Shown here piece by piece: positions 9,743 through 17,083 of a stretch of 64,000 nt of DNA (within the stretch, counting starts at the first letter, position 1; every line of letters begins with the position of its first letter). The stretch is taken from assembly GCF_011493005.1 (NCBI RefSeq), contig NZ_CP049156.1, positions 2,046,001-2,110,000 of the forward strand. Direction: 5' to 3'. The position numbers and the translations under genes were made by a program. Origin of the DNA: Caballeronia sp. SBC1 (lineage in GTDB: Bacteria > Pseudomonadota > Gammaproteobacteria > Burkholderiales > Burkholderiaceae). The notes beneath the pieces are model-generated. The model did not search any database, was not told the DNA's origin, and was given only the letters and a program-made list of their open reading frames with translations.

Positions 9743-9763
9743 TGTCATTTCATTCATGACATA
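9743..9763. promoter_or_regulatory. Perfect inverted repeat upstream of the NmrA-like gene
   Basis: ATGTCAT, seven spacer bases, then ATGACAT: a perfect 7-bp dyad over 21 bases. It lies in the 250-base gap upstream of the minus-strand NmrA-like gene (start 9659), so it could be an operator or promoter-proximal site. Many NmrA-like genes have a divergent LysR, HxlR or TetR regulator, but no regulator gene is visible next to this one. Confidence 0.5.
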
Positions 9764-9909
9764 AGCGCATTGATGGTGGATGCCTCAATGACCTTCAGGC
9801 TACACGGAGTCGATATCCGACTACGCCACGCGAAGCCGCGCGCGGGGGTAACGAGACTTTCAGAGAGCGAAAGGGCCTTGGTCAGTGTTGCCCTGATCGT
9901 GTAGCAGGC

Positions 9910-10192
9910 TCACCGCTTCAGATCCCGATAGAAATTCTCGTTCGGGCCGATCGCTTCGAGGTACACCAGCCGCGGTTTGTCGTCGACGGTGTAGCCAAGC
10001 AAGAACAATTGTCCTTGGCTTCGAAACTTGTACACAAGCAATTCCGTCCGCTAGGCCTCCTCTCTTTCGCTGTCCGACAGCGGGATCAGCCGCGACGACC
10101 GCCACTGCAGCGTCTACGTCGACAGCGTTGTTGTCATGGAGTTTCTTGTACTGCCTTGCAAAACGTCTCGTCTGACGTACCGTAAAGTTCAT
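9910..10192 (-). pseudogene. RelE/ParE-like toxin, frameshifted
   Basis: The first part reads MNFTVRQTRRFARQYKKLHDN, typical of the RelE/ParE toxin superfamily. After about residue 48 this frame becomes nonsense and runs on to 9860. The neighbouring frame contains the expected C-terminal half: LLVYKFRSQGQLFLLGYTV, DDKPRLVYLEAIG and a final ENFYRDLKR before a stop at 9910-9912. One extra base near 10045-10051 (the CC of cgtccgc) explains the break, and removing it would restore a toxin of about 90 residues. The gene begins with an ATGA overlap on the antitoxin stop, the usual arrangement. As it stands the toxin should be inactive, unless the shift is a sequencing error. Confidence 0.8.
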
Positions 10193-10416
10193 GTGCGGCG
10201 GACACGTGACACGAAAGGTGTGGAGTGTTCCCGCGGCTCGGCCATCGAGATCAGCGACTCGGCAATGAACGACGCTGGGATATCCGGGTTGTCCAGCGCC
10301 GCACGTCCGACCTTCGCCTCAAATTCAATCTGGCCGGCAATTGATCGGTGTTCTGCCGACGCATCGGCCTTCGCTTGTTCATACAACTCGTCATCAATTC
10401 GGACCGGCATGCTCAT
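10189..10416 (-). CDS. ParD-like antitoxin
   Basis: A 75-residue protein beginning MSMPVRIDDELYEQAKADAS, which fits the N-terminal ribbon-helix-helix DNA-binding region of ParD-like antitoxins. The C-terminal half would wrap the toxin. The start at 10416 has GGGGG about 7 bases upstream; an upstream ATG at 10428 adds four residues and is possible. A longer frame to 10593 is open but lacks antitoxin-like sequence. Its stop overlaps the toxin start as ATGA. A near-palindrome immediately upstream (10427-10446) is a likely autoregulatory operator. The antitoxin is intact while its partner toxin carries a frameshift. Confidence 0.8.
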   Translation of the reverse strand: MSMPVRIDDELYEQAKADASAEHRSIAGQIEFEAKVGRAALDNPDIPASFIAESLISMAEPREHSTPFVSRVRRT

Positions 10417-10426
10417 CGTAGCCCCC

Positions 10427-10446
10427 ATTGCTACAAATGTAGTAAT
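10427..10446. promoter_or_regulatory. Probable antitoxin operator palindrome
   Basis: ATTGCTAC-AAAT-GTAGTAAT: 8-bp arms with one mismatch around a 4-bp centre, immediately upstream of the antitoxin start. Ribbon-helix-helix antitoxins usually bind such short palindromes to repress their own operon. A further partial copy (ATTGTAGTAG) follows at about 10450-10459. Confidence 0.6.
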
Positions 10447-10596
10447 GAGATTGTAGTAGAGGGACAGCGCATTGGGGACCGGGTATGCACGACGAGTGGG
10501 GCGCAATAGTGCTGCCTTCGATCCGGTTTTTGCACATCGGCCACTCATGTTCCCGGAGGCTCTCACCTTCGAGGGAGCACCCATGCTGCGCACACA

Positions 10597-10633
10597 ACAA
10601 AAACGTCACTCCAACTAACGCTGGAATGACGTT
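10597..10633 (-). terminator. Rho-independent terminator of the yceI operon
   Basis: Read on the minus strand, AACGTCAtTCCA pairs with TGGAgTGACGTT around an 8-base loop, and the stem is followed by TTTTTGTTG. This is a clear intrinsic terminator about 50 bases after the stop of the second yceI gene. It separates that operon from the toxin-antitoxin genes. Confidence 0.8.
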
Positions 10634-10686
10634 CTCCGACTAAACAGCCAGCATCACAACATGCATGCCGTCATGCATCAATAAAC

Positions 10687-11271
10687 TTATTGCCGAATGC
10701 CTTCAGCTTGAATATGCAGCGTCGTCTTCATCTTGAAGCCATACGCCTTGCCATAATCCACGCCGAAGTCGCCACGATCGAACGTTGCCGTCGACTCCGT
10801 GCCGCAGACTTCTTTCTTCATCATCGGGTTCGTGAAGCACTTGAACGATTCGATCTTCAGGTTCAACGGCTTCGTCACGCCATGCAGCGTCAGCTCGCCG
10901 ATGACTTCCACCGGCACGTCGCCCTTGAACTTCATCGACGTGCCCTTGTAGGTCGCCGTCGGGAATTTGTCGGCGTCGAAGAATTGCGCGCTCTTCAGTT
11001 CGCCATTCAGCTTCTCATTGCCAATATCAATCGACGTCATATCGATGGTCGCATCCAGCGTGCCCTTCTTGGCTGCGCGATCGAGCGTCACCGTGCCGCT
11101 GCTTTTCGTGAACTTGCCGCGCCAGATCGAGATGCCGCCGAAGTGATCGGTTTCGAAGCTCGGGTACGTGTGGTTCGGGTCGAGTTGATACGTGACTTCT
11201 TCAGCCATCGCGTTAAACGAAACGGCCGCGAAAAGCGCGCCAGCGGCTGCAATCAGGAGGTTCTTTTTCAT
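10687..11271 (-). CDS. YceI-family periplasmic protein
   Basis: A 194-residue protein with a signal peptide (cleavage near FNAMA-EE) followed by a YceI domain, a lipocalin-like beta-barrel known to bind isoprenoid-type lipids in some members. Typical strands are visible: [18 protein letters not shown], the [20 protein letters not shown] core and [16 protein letters not shown]. It contains the [11 protein letters not shown] segment near the C-terminus, characteristic of YceI. It lies 48 bases downstream of another YceI gene on the same strand, and the pair ends at a terminator, so they look like one operon. The cytochrome b561 gene often found beside yceI is absent. Lipid ligand unknown. Confidence 0.92.
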   Translation of the reverse strand: MKKNLLIAAAGALFAAVSFNAMAEEVTYQLDPNHTYPSFETDHFGGISIWRGKFTKSSGTVTLDRAAKKGTLDATIDMTSIDIGNEKLNGELKSAQFFDADKFPTATYKGTSMKFKGDVPVEVIGELTLHGVTKPLNLKIESFKCFTNPMMKKEVCGTESTATFDRGDFGVDYGKAYGFKMKTTLHIQAEGIRQ

Positions 11272-11319
11272 GAGTTTTCCAGGATGAATGTTGAAAGCGA
11301 TGAGCGCCTAGTTCTTGGC

Positions 11320-11880
11320 TTATGTCTTGGTCGCGACGAGGTGGAACTTGATGACGACTTCGTCGGCGACGACCGAGGTGTCTTTCCATTCGCCCGTGCC
11401 GACATCGAACTGCGTGCGTTTGATGGGCAATGAGCCATCGAAGGTTTGCGTCGCGCCCTGGCTCGTGACCGTGACCGGCACGATGACGTTCTGCGACTTG
11501 CCCTTGATGGTCAACTTGCCGCTGACATTGAACTTCGTCCCGCCAGCCGGCGCGATGGCTGTTGAAACAAAAGTAGCGGTCGGGAAATGGGCGGTATCGA
11601 ACCAGTCCTTGTCGGTCGCCTGCTTGTTGTAGCTGTCATCGCCGAGATCGTAGCTTCCCGTATCGATGCTGATATTCGCGCTGCCCGCAGCCGGCTTGGC
11701 CGGATCGAAGTCGAGTTGCGAGGTGAACTTCTTGAACTTGCCTTCAACCGGCACGTTCATTTGCTTCGATGTCGCCGTCACCGTGCTTTTGGTCGTATCG
11801 ACCTGGGCTTGAGCGGCGCTTGTGAATAGAGCGGTGGCAGCGGTAGCCGCCAATAACCATCGGTACAAGGGAGTTTGCAT
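11320..11880 (-). CDS. YceI-family periplasmic protein (first of tandem pair)
   Basis: A 186-residue YceI-domain protein with a signal peptide ending in SAAQA-QV. The domain shows DTTKSTVTATSKQMNVPVEG, SQLDFDPAKP and WFDTAHFPTATFVS. The start chosen is the ATG at 11880, which gives a proper signal peptide; the open frame extends to 12075 but that part does not look coding. It precedes the other YceI gene by 48 bases. The two proteins are clearly diverged, so this is an old duplication or two separate ligand specificities. Confidence 0.9.
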   Translation of the reverse strand: MQTPLYRWLLAATAATALFTSAAQAQVDTTKSTVTATSKQMNVPVEGKFKKFTSQLDFDPAKPAAGSANISIDTGSYDLGDDSYNKQATDKDWFDTAHFPTATFVSTAIAPAGGTKFNVSGKLTIKGKSQNVIVPVTVTSQGATQTFDGSLPIKRTQFDVGTGEWKDTSVVADEVVIKFHLVATKT

Positions 11881-12090
11881 ATCAGGCTTAGGAGCGTAAT
11901 CGATACGGCATGGTATGCGAGCAGACAGGCGGCGGATAGTCACGCCGAAAGAACACATTGTTCTATCGGTGAAGGTAATGGAGTAGTGCCAACGCCAACT
12001 TTCGCGAGTGACGTGCAAATGAAACCACAAAAAGAAAGCGCAGCACAAAAGGATCAACTTGCAATCCCTTCGCACTGCGCATCGCCTGCT

Positions 12091-12110
12091 TAGCCTTTAA
12101 CCAAAGGCTA
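12091..12110. terminator. Hairpin after the sugar-binding protein gene
   Basis: TAGCCTTT-AACC-AAAGGCTA, a perfect 8-bp stem with a 4-base loop, about 5 bases after the stop of the minus-strand binding-protein gene. No T-run follows, so it may be an attenuating or RNA-stabilising hairpin rather than a strong intrinsic terminator. Confidence 0.5.
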
Positions 12111-12114
12111 GCGC

Positions 12115-13059
12115 TCAATACAACACGTTCTTCGCCACCGGCTGATCAATATTGTCTTTATCGACCATGACGACACCCGTATCAACAAACTTCGGCGGCG
12201 ACTTCTTCTCAATCACTCCAATCACCGTCTGAATGCCCTTATAACCCATCTGATACGAGCCTTGCACGGCAATTGCCTGGATCGTGCCGTCCTTCACGAA
12301 GTTCTGCAAATCCGCATTGCCGTCAAATCCAACTGCAATCACCTTGCCCGCCTTGCCCGACTGAGCGAGCGCACGGCCCATCCCCACCGCCGTCGGCTCG
12401 TTCGCGCCAAAAATGCCCTTCAGGTCGGGATTGGCGGCAAGCACGTCGGTCGTCTGATTAAGCGCGTTCGCCATTTGCGACTGCGAGTAATACGGCCCAA
12501 CCACCTGCAACTTGGAATGCGCCGCCAGATACTTGCGGAACCCGCCCACGCGCCCCACTTCGGAACCCGCGCCAGCCACATACGACATCAACGCAATCTT
12601 GCCCGTCTGCCCCACCCGCGCGATCAACGCCTGGGCGCACATCTCGCCGGCCTTTTCGTTATCGGTGGACAGGAAAGCCTGGTAATACGGCTTGCCCGAA
12701 TCGGACAAGGCTGAATCAATGATCACCACCGGAATATGCGCTTCCCATGCTTTCTTCACGGCCGGCACGAGCGCATCCGGGTCCGATGCCGCCAGCACGA
12801 TCCCCGCGACTTTCCGGTTCACCGCGTTCTCGACCATGTTCACTTCGGCGGCTATGTCGGATTCGGCAGCCGGGCCCTGGAAGGTCATCGTGTAACCCTT
12901 CTCCGCAGCCATGGCCGCGGTCGCGCCCTTGTTGACGTTCTGCCAGTAGTTCGAATCGGCGCTCTTCACGATCACGGCAATCTCGCCGCCCGCCGCAAAC
13001 GCGCTGCTCGCAGCAACGGCAAGTACAGCGGCAAACATCGCCTTGGTAGTCAGTTTCAT
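12115..13059 (-). CDS. Sugar ABC transporter periplasmic binding protein (RbsB-like)
   Basis: A 314-residue type I periplasmic binding protein with a signal peptide (cleavage near SSAFA-AG). Motifs match the ribose/galactose group: IAVIVKSADSNYWQNVNKGA, VAGIVLAASDP, IPVVIIDSAL, FLSTDNEKAGE and VIAVGFDGNADL. It captures a sugar or polyol and delivers it to the permease and ATPase encoded just upstream on the same strand. ATG 13059 is preceded by AGGAGCGAG. The exact substrate cannot be decided from the sequence; neighbouring metabolic genes for it are not present. It is the last gene of the operon, about 91 bases after the permease. Confidence 0.92.
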   Translation of the reverse strand: MKLTTKAMFAAVLAVAASSAFAAGGEIAVIVKSADSNYWQNVNKGATAAMAAEKGYTMTFQGPAAESDIAAEVNMVENAVNRKVAGIVLAASDPDALVPAVKKAWEAHIPVVIIDSALSDSGKPYYQAFLSTDNEKAGEMCAQALIARVGQTGKIALMSYVAGAGSEVGRVGGFRKYLAAHSKLQVVGPYYSQSQMANALNQTTDVLAANPDLKGIFGANEPTAVGMGRALAQSGKAGKVIAVGFDGNADLQNFVKDGTIQAIAVQGSYQMGYKGIQTVIGVIEKKSPPKFVDTGVVMVDKDNIDQPVAKNVLY

Positions 13060-13150
13060 GTCTCGCTCCTGTTGATATTGATTTTCTGAGACCAAGTGGA
13101 ATCCTTGCTCTCTGCTATATCGCGAACGCTCGAAACACGTTCGATGAAAC

Positions 13151-14179
13151 TCATCTCCGGTTCCGGATCTGGTCAATCCACACCGTCCCCAAGATAACCA
13201 GCCCGATGATGATCTGCTGGATGAAACTCGATACCCCGTTCATGTTCAGCCCGTTGCGCAAGATGCCGATCACGAACGCGCCAATCGCCGTCCCGGAGAT
13301 GGTGCCAACGCCGCCCATCAGCGACGTTCCGCCAATCACCGCGCTCGCGATGGCATCGAGTTCGTACATCACGCCTTCGTTCGGCTGCGCCGTCACCAGT
13401 CGCGACATCAGCACGCACCCCGTCAGCCCCGCAAGCGCGCCGGACAGCACATAGGTGAACAGCTTCACGCGGTTCACGTTCACGCCGGACAACCGCGCCG
13501 CTTCCGCATTCGATCCAACCGCATAAATGTGCCGCCCGAGCGACGTGCGGCTAAGCATGATGGCGACCAGCACCGCCAGCACGACCATGATGATCACGGG
13601 ATACGGGATGCCGGGAAACACGATGTCGGGGAAACCGTCCGAGCCCATGCGGACCACGCGAAAGAGCGAGCCATTGCCGAGTTCAGCGAAGGAATCGCCG
13701 AGCCCCGAGACCGGCCGCGCACCGGTAATCTGCAGCGCCAGGCCACGCGCGACGAGCATCATGCCCAGCGTCGCGATGAACGGCGGCAACCCCATGCGCG
13801 TCACGAACAAGCCGTTGAACGCGCCGCAGATCGCACCCACGACCACGCCGCCAAGCATGCCTATCGGAACAGGCACGCCGGCTTTCACGAGCAACGCGGC
13901 GGCTACACCTGAGAGCGCAAGCACCGACCCAACCGACAAATCGATACCGCCGGTAATGATCACGCAAGTCGCGCCTAACCCGAGATAGGCGATGGACGTC
14001 ACCTGCAACGCCACGGTCATGCCGTTGCCGAGCGACATGAACGCGTTGCTGGTCGCCGAGAACACGACCACGAGCATCACCAGGCTTCCCAGTGCCGCGA
14101 ACTTCTGGATCAGGTCCTTGCGACGTTCGCGGGCGCGGGCACGGTCGGCGTGAGCCGTGTCGGTTGTCATCTCAAGCAT
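13151..14179 (-). CDS. Sugar ABC transporter permease (RbsC-like)
   Basis: A 342-residue integral membrane protein of the BPD_transp_2 family with about ten hydrophobic helices after a short basic N-terminus (RARARERRKDLIQKF). The family signature GGIDLSVGSVLALSG is near residue 80, and the cytoplasmic coupling region AARLSGVNVNRVKLFTYVLSGALAGLTG is near 230. It forms the translocation channel for the sugar bound by the downstream binding protein. The start overlaps the ATPase stop by 8 bases; an ATG three codons in (14170) is an alternative. Confidence 0.93.
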   Translation of the reverse strand: MLEMTTDTAHADRARARERRKDLIQKFAALGSLVMLVVVFSATSNAFMSLGNGMTVALQVTSIAYLGLGATCVIITGGIDLSVGSVLALSGVAAALLVKAGVPVPIGMLGGVVVGAICGAFNGLFVTRMGLPPFIATLGMMLVARGLALQITGARPVSGLGDSFAELGNGSLFRVVRMGSDGFPDIVFPGIPYPVIIMVVLAVLVAIMLSRTSLGRHIYAVGSNAEAARLSGVNVNRVKLFTYVLSGALAGLTGCVLMSRLVTAQPNEGVMYELDAIASAVIGGTSLMGGVGTISGTAIGAFVIGILRNGLNMNGVSSFIQQIIIGLVILGTVWIDQIRNRR

Positions 14180-15740
14180 GGGCGATCCGTCCTGATGCGT
14201 AGTGCATGATTTCTTCCTGATTGGTTTTACGGGTCTCGAGCACGCCCGCTATCTGGCCTTCATGAAACACCGCGACGCGGTCCGTCATGCCCATGATTTC
14301 GGGCAACTCCGAACTGATCAATACAACGCCAATGCCCTGCGCCGCGAGCCGGTCCATGAGTTCATAGATCGCGTATTTCGCACCGACGTCAATGCCGCGC
14401 GTGGGTTCATCGAAGAACAGGATCTTCGATTCGCGGAACAGCCATTTGCTGATCACGACCTTTTGCTGGTTACCGCCCGAGAGATTGCGCGTGATCTGGT
14501 TCACGCTCGGCGTACGAATGCCCAATGCATCGATATAGCGGCGCGCGACGCTCGCCTCTTCTTCGAAGCGGATAAACCCGCCCGTCCCCGACACCGCCTC
14601 CACGTTCGCGAGCGTGATGTTCTTCGCCACCGTCATCTGCAGCGCGAGACCGTTGCCCTTGCGATCCTCTGAGAGATACGCAATGCCGTTGCGGATCGCG
14701 TCGATAGGCGAATTGATCGAGAGCCTCTCGCCTTGCAACCGTACTTCGCCCGCCTCCACCGGATCGGCGCCGAACACCGCGCGCGCAACTTCAGTGCGCC
14801 CAGAGCCCATCAATCCCGCAAAGCCCAGGATCTCCCCGCGACGTAATTCGAAGCTCACCGGACCGAACACATCACGACGCTTCAGGCCGCTTACGCTTAG
14901 CAGTACTTCGTTCGTCGGCTGCGATTTACGTTCGGGAAAGACATCGTCCAGATCGCGGCCGACCATATGCGAGACTACTTGTTCGATGGTGGTGGCGGCG
15001 AAGTCATCGGTGGAAATGGTGCGGCCGTCGCGCAGCACGGTCACGCGGTCGGCAATCTCGGCCAGCTCGTCCAGCCGGTGCGAGATATAGACAATGCCCA
15101 CGCCCGCCAGGCGCAACTCCTTGATGATCCGGAACAAATGCACCGTCTCGGATTCAGTCAGCGACGACGTGGGTTCATCCATGATCAAGAGCCGAGCGTT
15201 GAGCGAGAGCGCCTTGGCAATCTCGATCATCTGCTGCTGCGCGACCGACAACGATCCAACCAGCGTACGCGGCTTGAGCGACAGGCCAATGCGATCGAGC
15301 GCGGCCTGGGAGTCGGCAGCGAGACGCGCCCGATCGATGAAAATTCCGCGCTTCGGCTCCCGCGCCAGAAAGATGTTTTCCGCGATGGACAAATGCGGGA
15401 TCAGGTTAAGTTCCTGATGAATGATCGCGATGCCGGCAGCCTGTGCCTCGAGCGTGGACGCGAAGTGGTGCTCGCGGCCGTCGATGTAGATCTCGCCCTC
15501 GTCCGGCCGGTATTGGCCACTGACGATCTTCATGAGCGTCGACTTGCCCGCACCGTTTTCACCGCAAATGGCGTGCACTTCGCCCGCGCGGACGTCGAAG
15601 CTGACGTTTTGCAGCGCGATCACGCCAGGAAAGCGCTTGCCGACGCTGTTCAGGCGCAGCAAGGGCTCGTCCGGCATGGCGTGCGGACGCGCGGTAGATG
15701 ACGCAGCATCTGGCGCGCCCTGTTCGGCTGCCACGTTCAT
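14172..15740 (-). CDS. Sugar ABC transporter ATP-binding protein, two NBDs (RbsA-like)
   Basis: A 522-residue fused ATPase of the ribose/galactose type. The first nucleotide-binding domain has Walker A GENGAGKST, signature SVAQQQMIEIAKAL and Walker B LLIMDEPTSSL. The second has a degenerate Walker A (GLMGSGRTE), a complete signature LSGGNQQKVVISKW and ILFFDEPTRGID. A degenerate second site is normal for RbsA and MglA. The start at 15740 is supported by GAGG 8 bases upstream; the open frame extends further to 15848 without a better start. It is the first gene of the ATPase-permease-binding protein operon and is divergent from the FadR-type regulator. Confidence 0.93.
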   Translation of the reverse strand: MNVAAEQGAPDAASSTARPHAMPDEPLLRLNSVGKRFPGVIALQNVSFDVRAGEVHAICGENGAGKSTLMKIVSGQYRPDEGEIYIDGREHHFASTLEAQAAGIAIIHQELNLIPHLSIAENIFLAREPKRGIFIDRARLAADSQAALDRIGLSLKPRTLVGSLSVAQQQMIEIAKALSLNARLLIMDEPTSSLTESETVHLFRIIKELRLAGVGIVYISHRLDELAEIADRVTVLRDGRTISTDDFAATTIEQVVSHMVGRDLDDVFPERKSQPTNEVLLSVSGLKRRDVFGPVSFELRRGEILGFAGLMGSGRTEVARAVFGADPVEAGEVRLQGERLSINSPIDAIRNGIAYLSEDRKGNGLALQMTVAKNITLANVEAVSGTGGFIRFEEEASVARRYIDALGIRTPSVNQITRNLSGGNQQKVVISKWLFRESKILFFDEPTRGIDVGAKYAIYELMDRLAAQGIGVVLISSELPEIMGMTDRVAVFHEGQIAGVLETRKTNQEEIMHYASGRIAHA

Positions 15741-15840
15741 CGCTTGGCCTCGTCGACTCGTATGAGCATTTGCACCGGCGTTGTCTCCTCGGCGGGATCT
15801 CTGATTGTGGGATGGGGCCGATCGTTGTTCAGGCACCAAA

Positions 15841-15855
15841 GTGGTCAAGCCAATT
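15841..15855. promoter_or_regulatory. FadR/LldR-type operator candidate, site 1
   Basis: GTGGTCAAGCCAATT. The core TGGTCAAGCCA recurs at 15975-15985. It resembles the AATTGGTNNNACCAATT operator of FadR-subfamily GntR regulators such as PdhR and LldR, with the right half (CCAATT) matching. It lies between the ABC operon and the regulator gene, about 100 bases before the ATPase start. Confidence 0.6.
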
Positions 15856-15971
15856 TTCTGTTCTGTGAAGTGGCCTTACCTGTTGAGAATGATAATGGCG
15901 TTGGGCCTACTCTGGAATCGCGGTATTTACCCTTATATTCATTGGCATGCCGCTCAAGCGATGCTGAAAGC

Positions 15972-15986
15972 AATTGGTCAAGCCAC
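15972..15986. promoter_or_regulatory. FadR/LldR-type operator candidate, site 2
   Basis: AATTGGTCAAGCCAC, with the left half (AATTGGT) matching the FadR-subfamily consensus exactly. It shares the 11-bp core with site 1, with the two cores 133 bases apart, and lies 28 bases before the regulator ATG. This suggests autoregulation and possible looping between sites. Confidence 0.6.
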
Positions 15987-16013
15987 CTTACACTTCGATC
16001 CTGCCCGACACTC

Positions 16014-16706
16014 ATGACGACATCTGTAAAACCGGTTGAAACGCGACGGCTGTATCAAACCATCGCCGATCAGATCAACACGCTGATCCGCCACGGCAGC
16101 TTCCAGGCAGGTACGCGCCTGCCGCCGGAGCGTGAGCTTGCACAGCAGTTGGGCGTGTCGCGGCCGTCGTTGCGCGAGGCGCTTATCGCCTTGGAAATTC
16201 GCGGTCAGGTCGAGATCCGCATGGGCTCGGGCGTGTATGTCTGCGAAGGCAGCACCGAGGAACCGCCGTTGACTTCCATGGGCGAAAGCCCCACCGAGCT
16301 GATGCAAGCTCGTGCGGCTATTGAAGGATGCGTGATCGTGCTGGCTTGCACGCGGCTGACGCCGGAGGGCACGAGCAGGCTGCAAAGAAGCGTGGATTCG
16401 ATGCGCGAACTGATCGCGGCGGGACGCTCGCCGCTTGAACCGGACCGGCAATTTCATATAACGCTGGCTGAAATCGCGGGGAATTCTGTGCTGACCCGGC
16501 TGGTCGGCGAGTTATTCGACGGCCGTAACGACCCGATCGCGGCCAAGGTGAGCGGGCTCGCGGAAAACATCACGACATGGGGCGTCGCGCTCTCCGAGCA
16601 CGAACGGATCTTGAGGACGCTGGAAACGCGCGATCCGATCGCCGCGCAAGCCGCCATCCGGTCGCATTTGAAGGCATCGGAAGAGCGATGGGTGGGCGGC
16701 GTTTGA
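16014..16706 (+). CDS. FadR-subfamily GntR transcriptional regulator
   Basis: A 230-residue repressor. The N-terminal winged helix-turn-helix is classic GntR: RLYQTIADQINTLIRHGSF, GTRLPPERELAQQLGVSRPSLREAL and VEIRMGSGVYV (to about residue 80). The C-terminal FCD domain binds a metal and a small effector, often a sugar acid or carboxylate. ATG 16014 gives the standard domain start; the open frame continues upstream to 15744 through the intergenic operator region, so the longer form is rejected. It is divergent from the sugar ABC operon and most likely controls it. Confidence 0.92.
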   Translation: MTTSVKPVETRRLYQTIADQINTLIRHGSFQAGTRLPPERELAQQLGVSRPSLREALIALEIRGQVEIRMGSGVYVCEGSTEEPPLTSMGESPTELMQARAAIEGCVIVLACTRLTPEGTSRLQRSVDSMRELIAAGRSPLEPDRQFHITLAEIAGNSVLTRLVGELFDGRNDPIAAKVSGLAENITTWGVALSEHERILRTLETRDPIAAQAAIRSHLKASEERWVGGV

Positions 16707-16927
16707 CTGTCCGGCGAGCTAGGCGAGCTTTCAATCTAATCTCCGTTCAACTTCGCCAAAAATCAGCCTGAAAGGCTTGCACCACAAATGCCGAAACGTG
16801 GCCCAGACGCGAAACAGGCTGATCCGCCGGACTGCGTCTCGGCCCCCTTTGCCTCCTCCGCGCCCTTTCTCAGCAAGCCTCTCCCCGAATTTCTCTCCTT
16901 ATAAAATCGCTGTCATTTTTTGTAATT

Positions 16928-16946
16928 GACAATGATAACGATTCGC
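16928..16946. promoter_or_regulatory. Fur box upstream of siderophore receptor
   Basis: GACAATGATAACGATTCGC matches the 19-bp Fur consensus at 14 of 19 positions by hand count. It lies about 140 bases upstream of the TonB-dependent receptor. A TATAAT at 16954-16959 follows; TTGACA at 16926 is 22 bases from it, too far for a normal -35 partner. The remaining gap 16707-17083 shows nothing else clear. Confidence 0.7.
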
Positions 16947-17083
16947 ATTCATGTATAATTAGTCAGCTACTTCATAGACATCTGTTACCTGTCTGACAGC
17001 CACAAACACACAACAACGCTCCGTTCGCCATCGTTAATGACGGCATTACGGGGTGCAATCACGACCACCTCCTGCTACTTCAC

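Noticed and set aside
16926..16959. TTGACA and TATAAT as a standard -35/-10 promoter for the siderophore receptor
   Set aside because: The spacing is 22 bases, too long for a normal sigma-70 promoter; the region is kept as a Fur box with an uncertain promoter.
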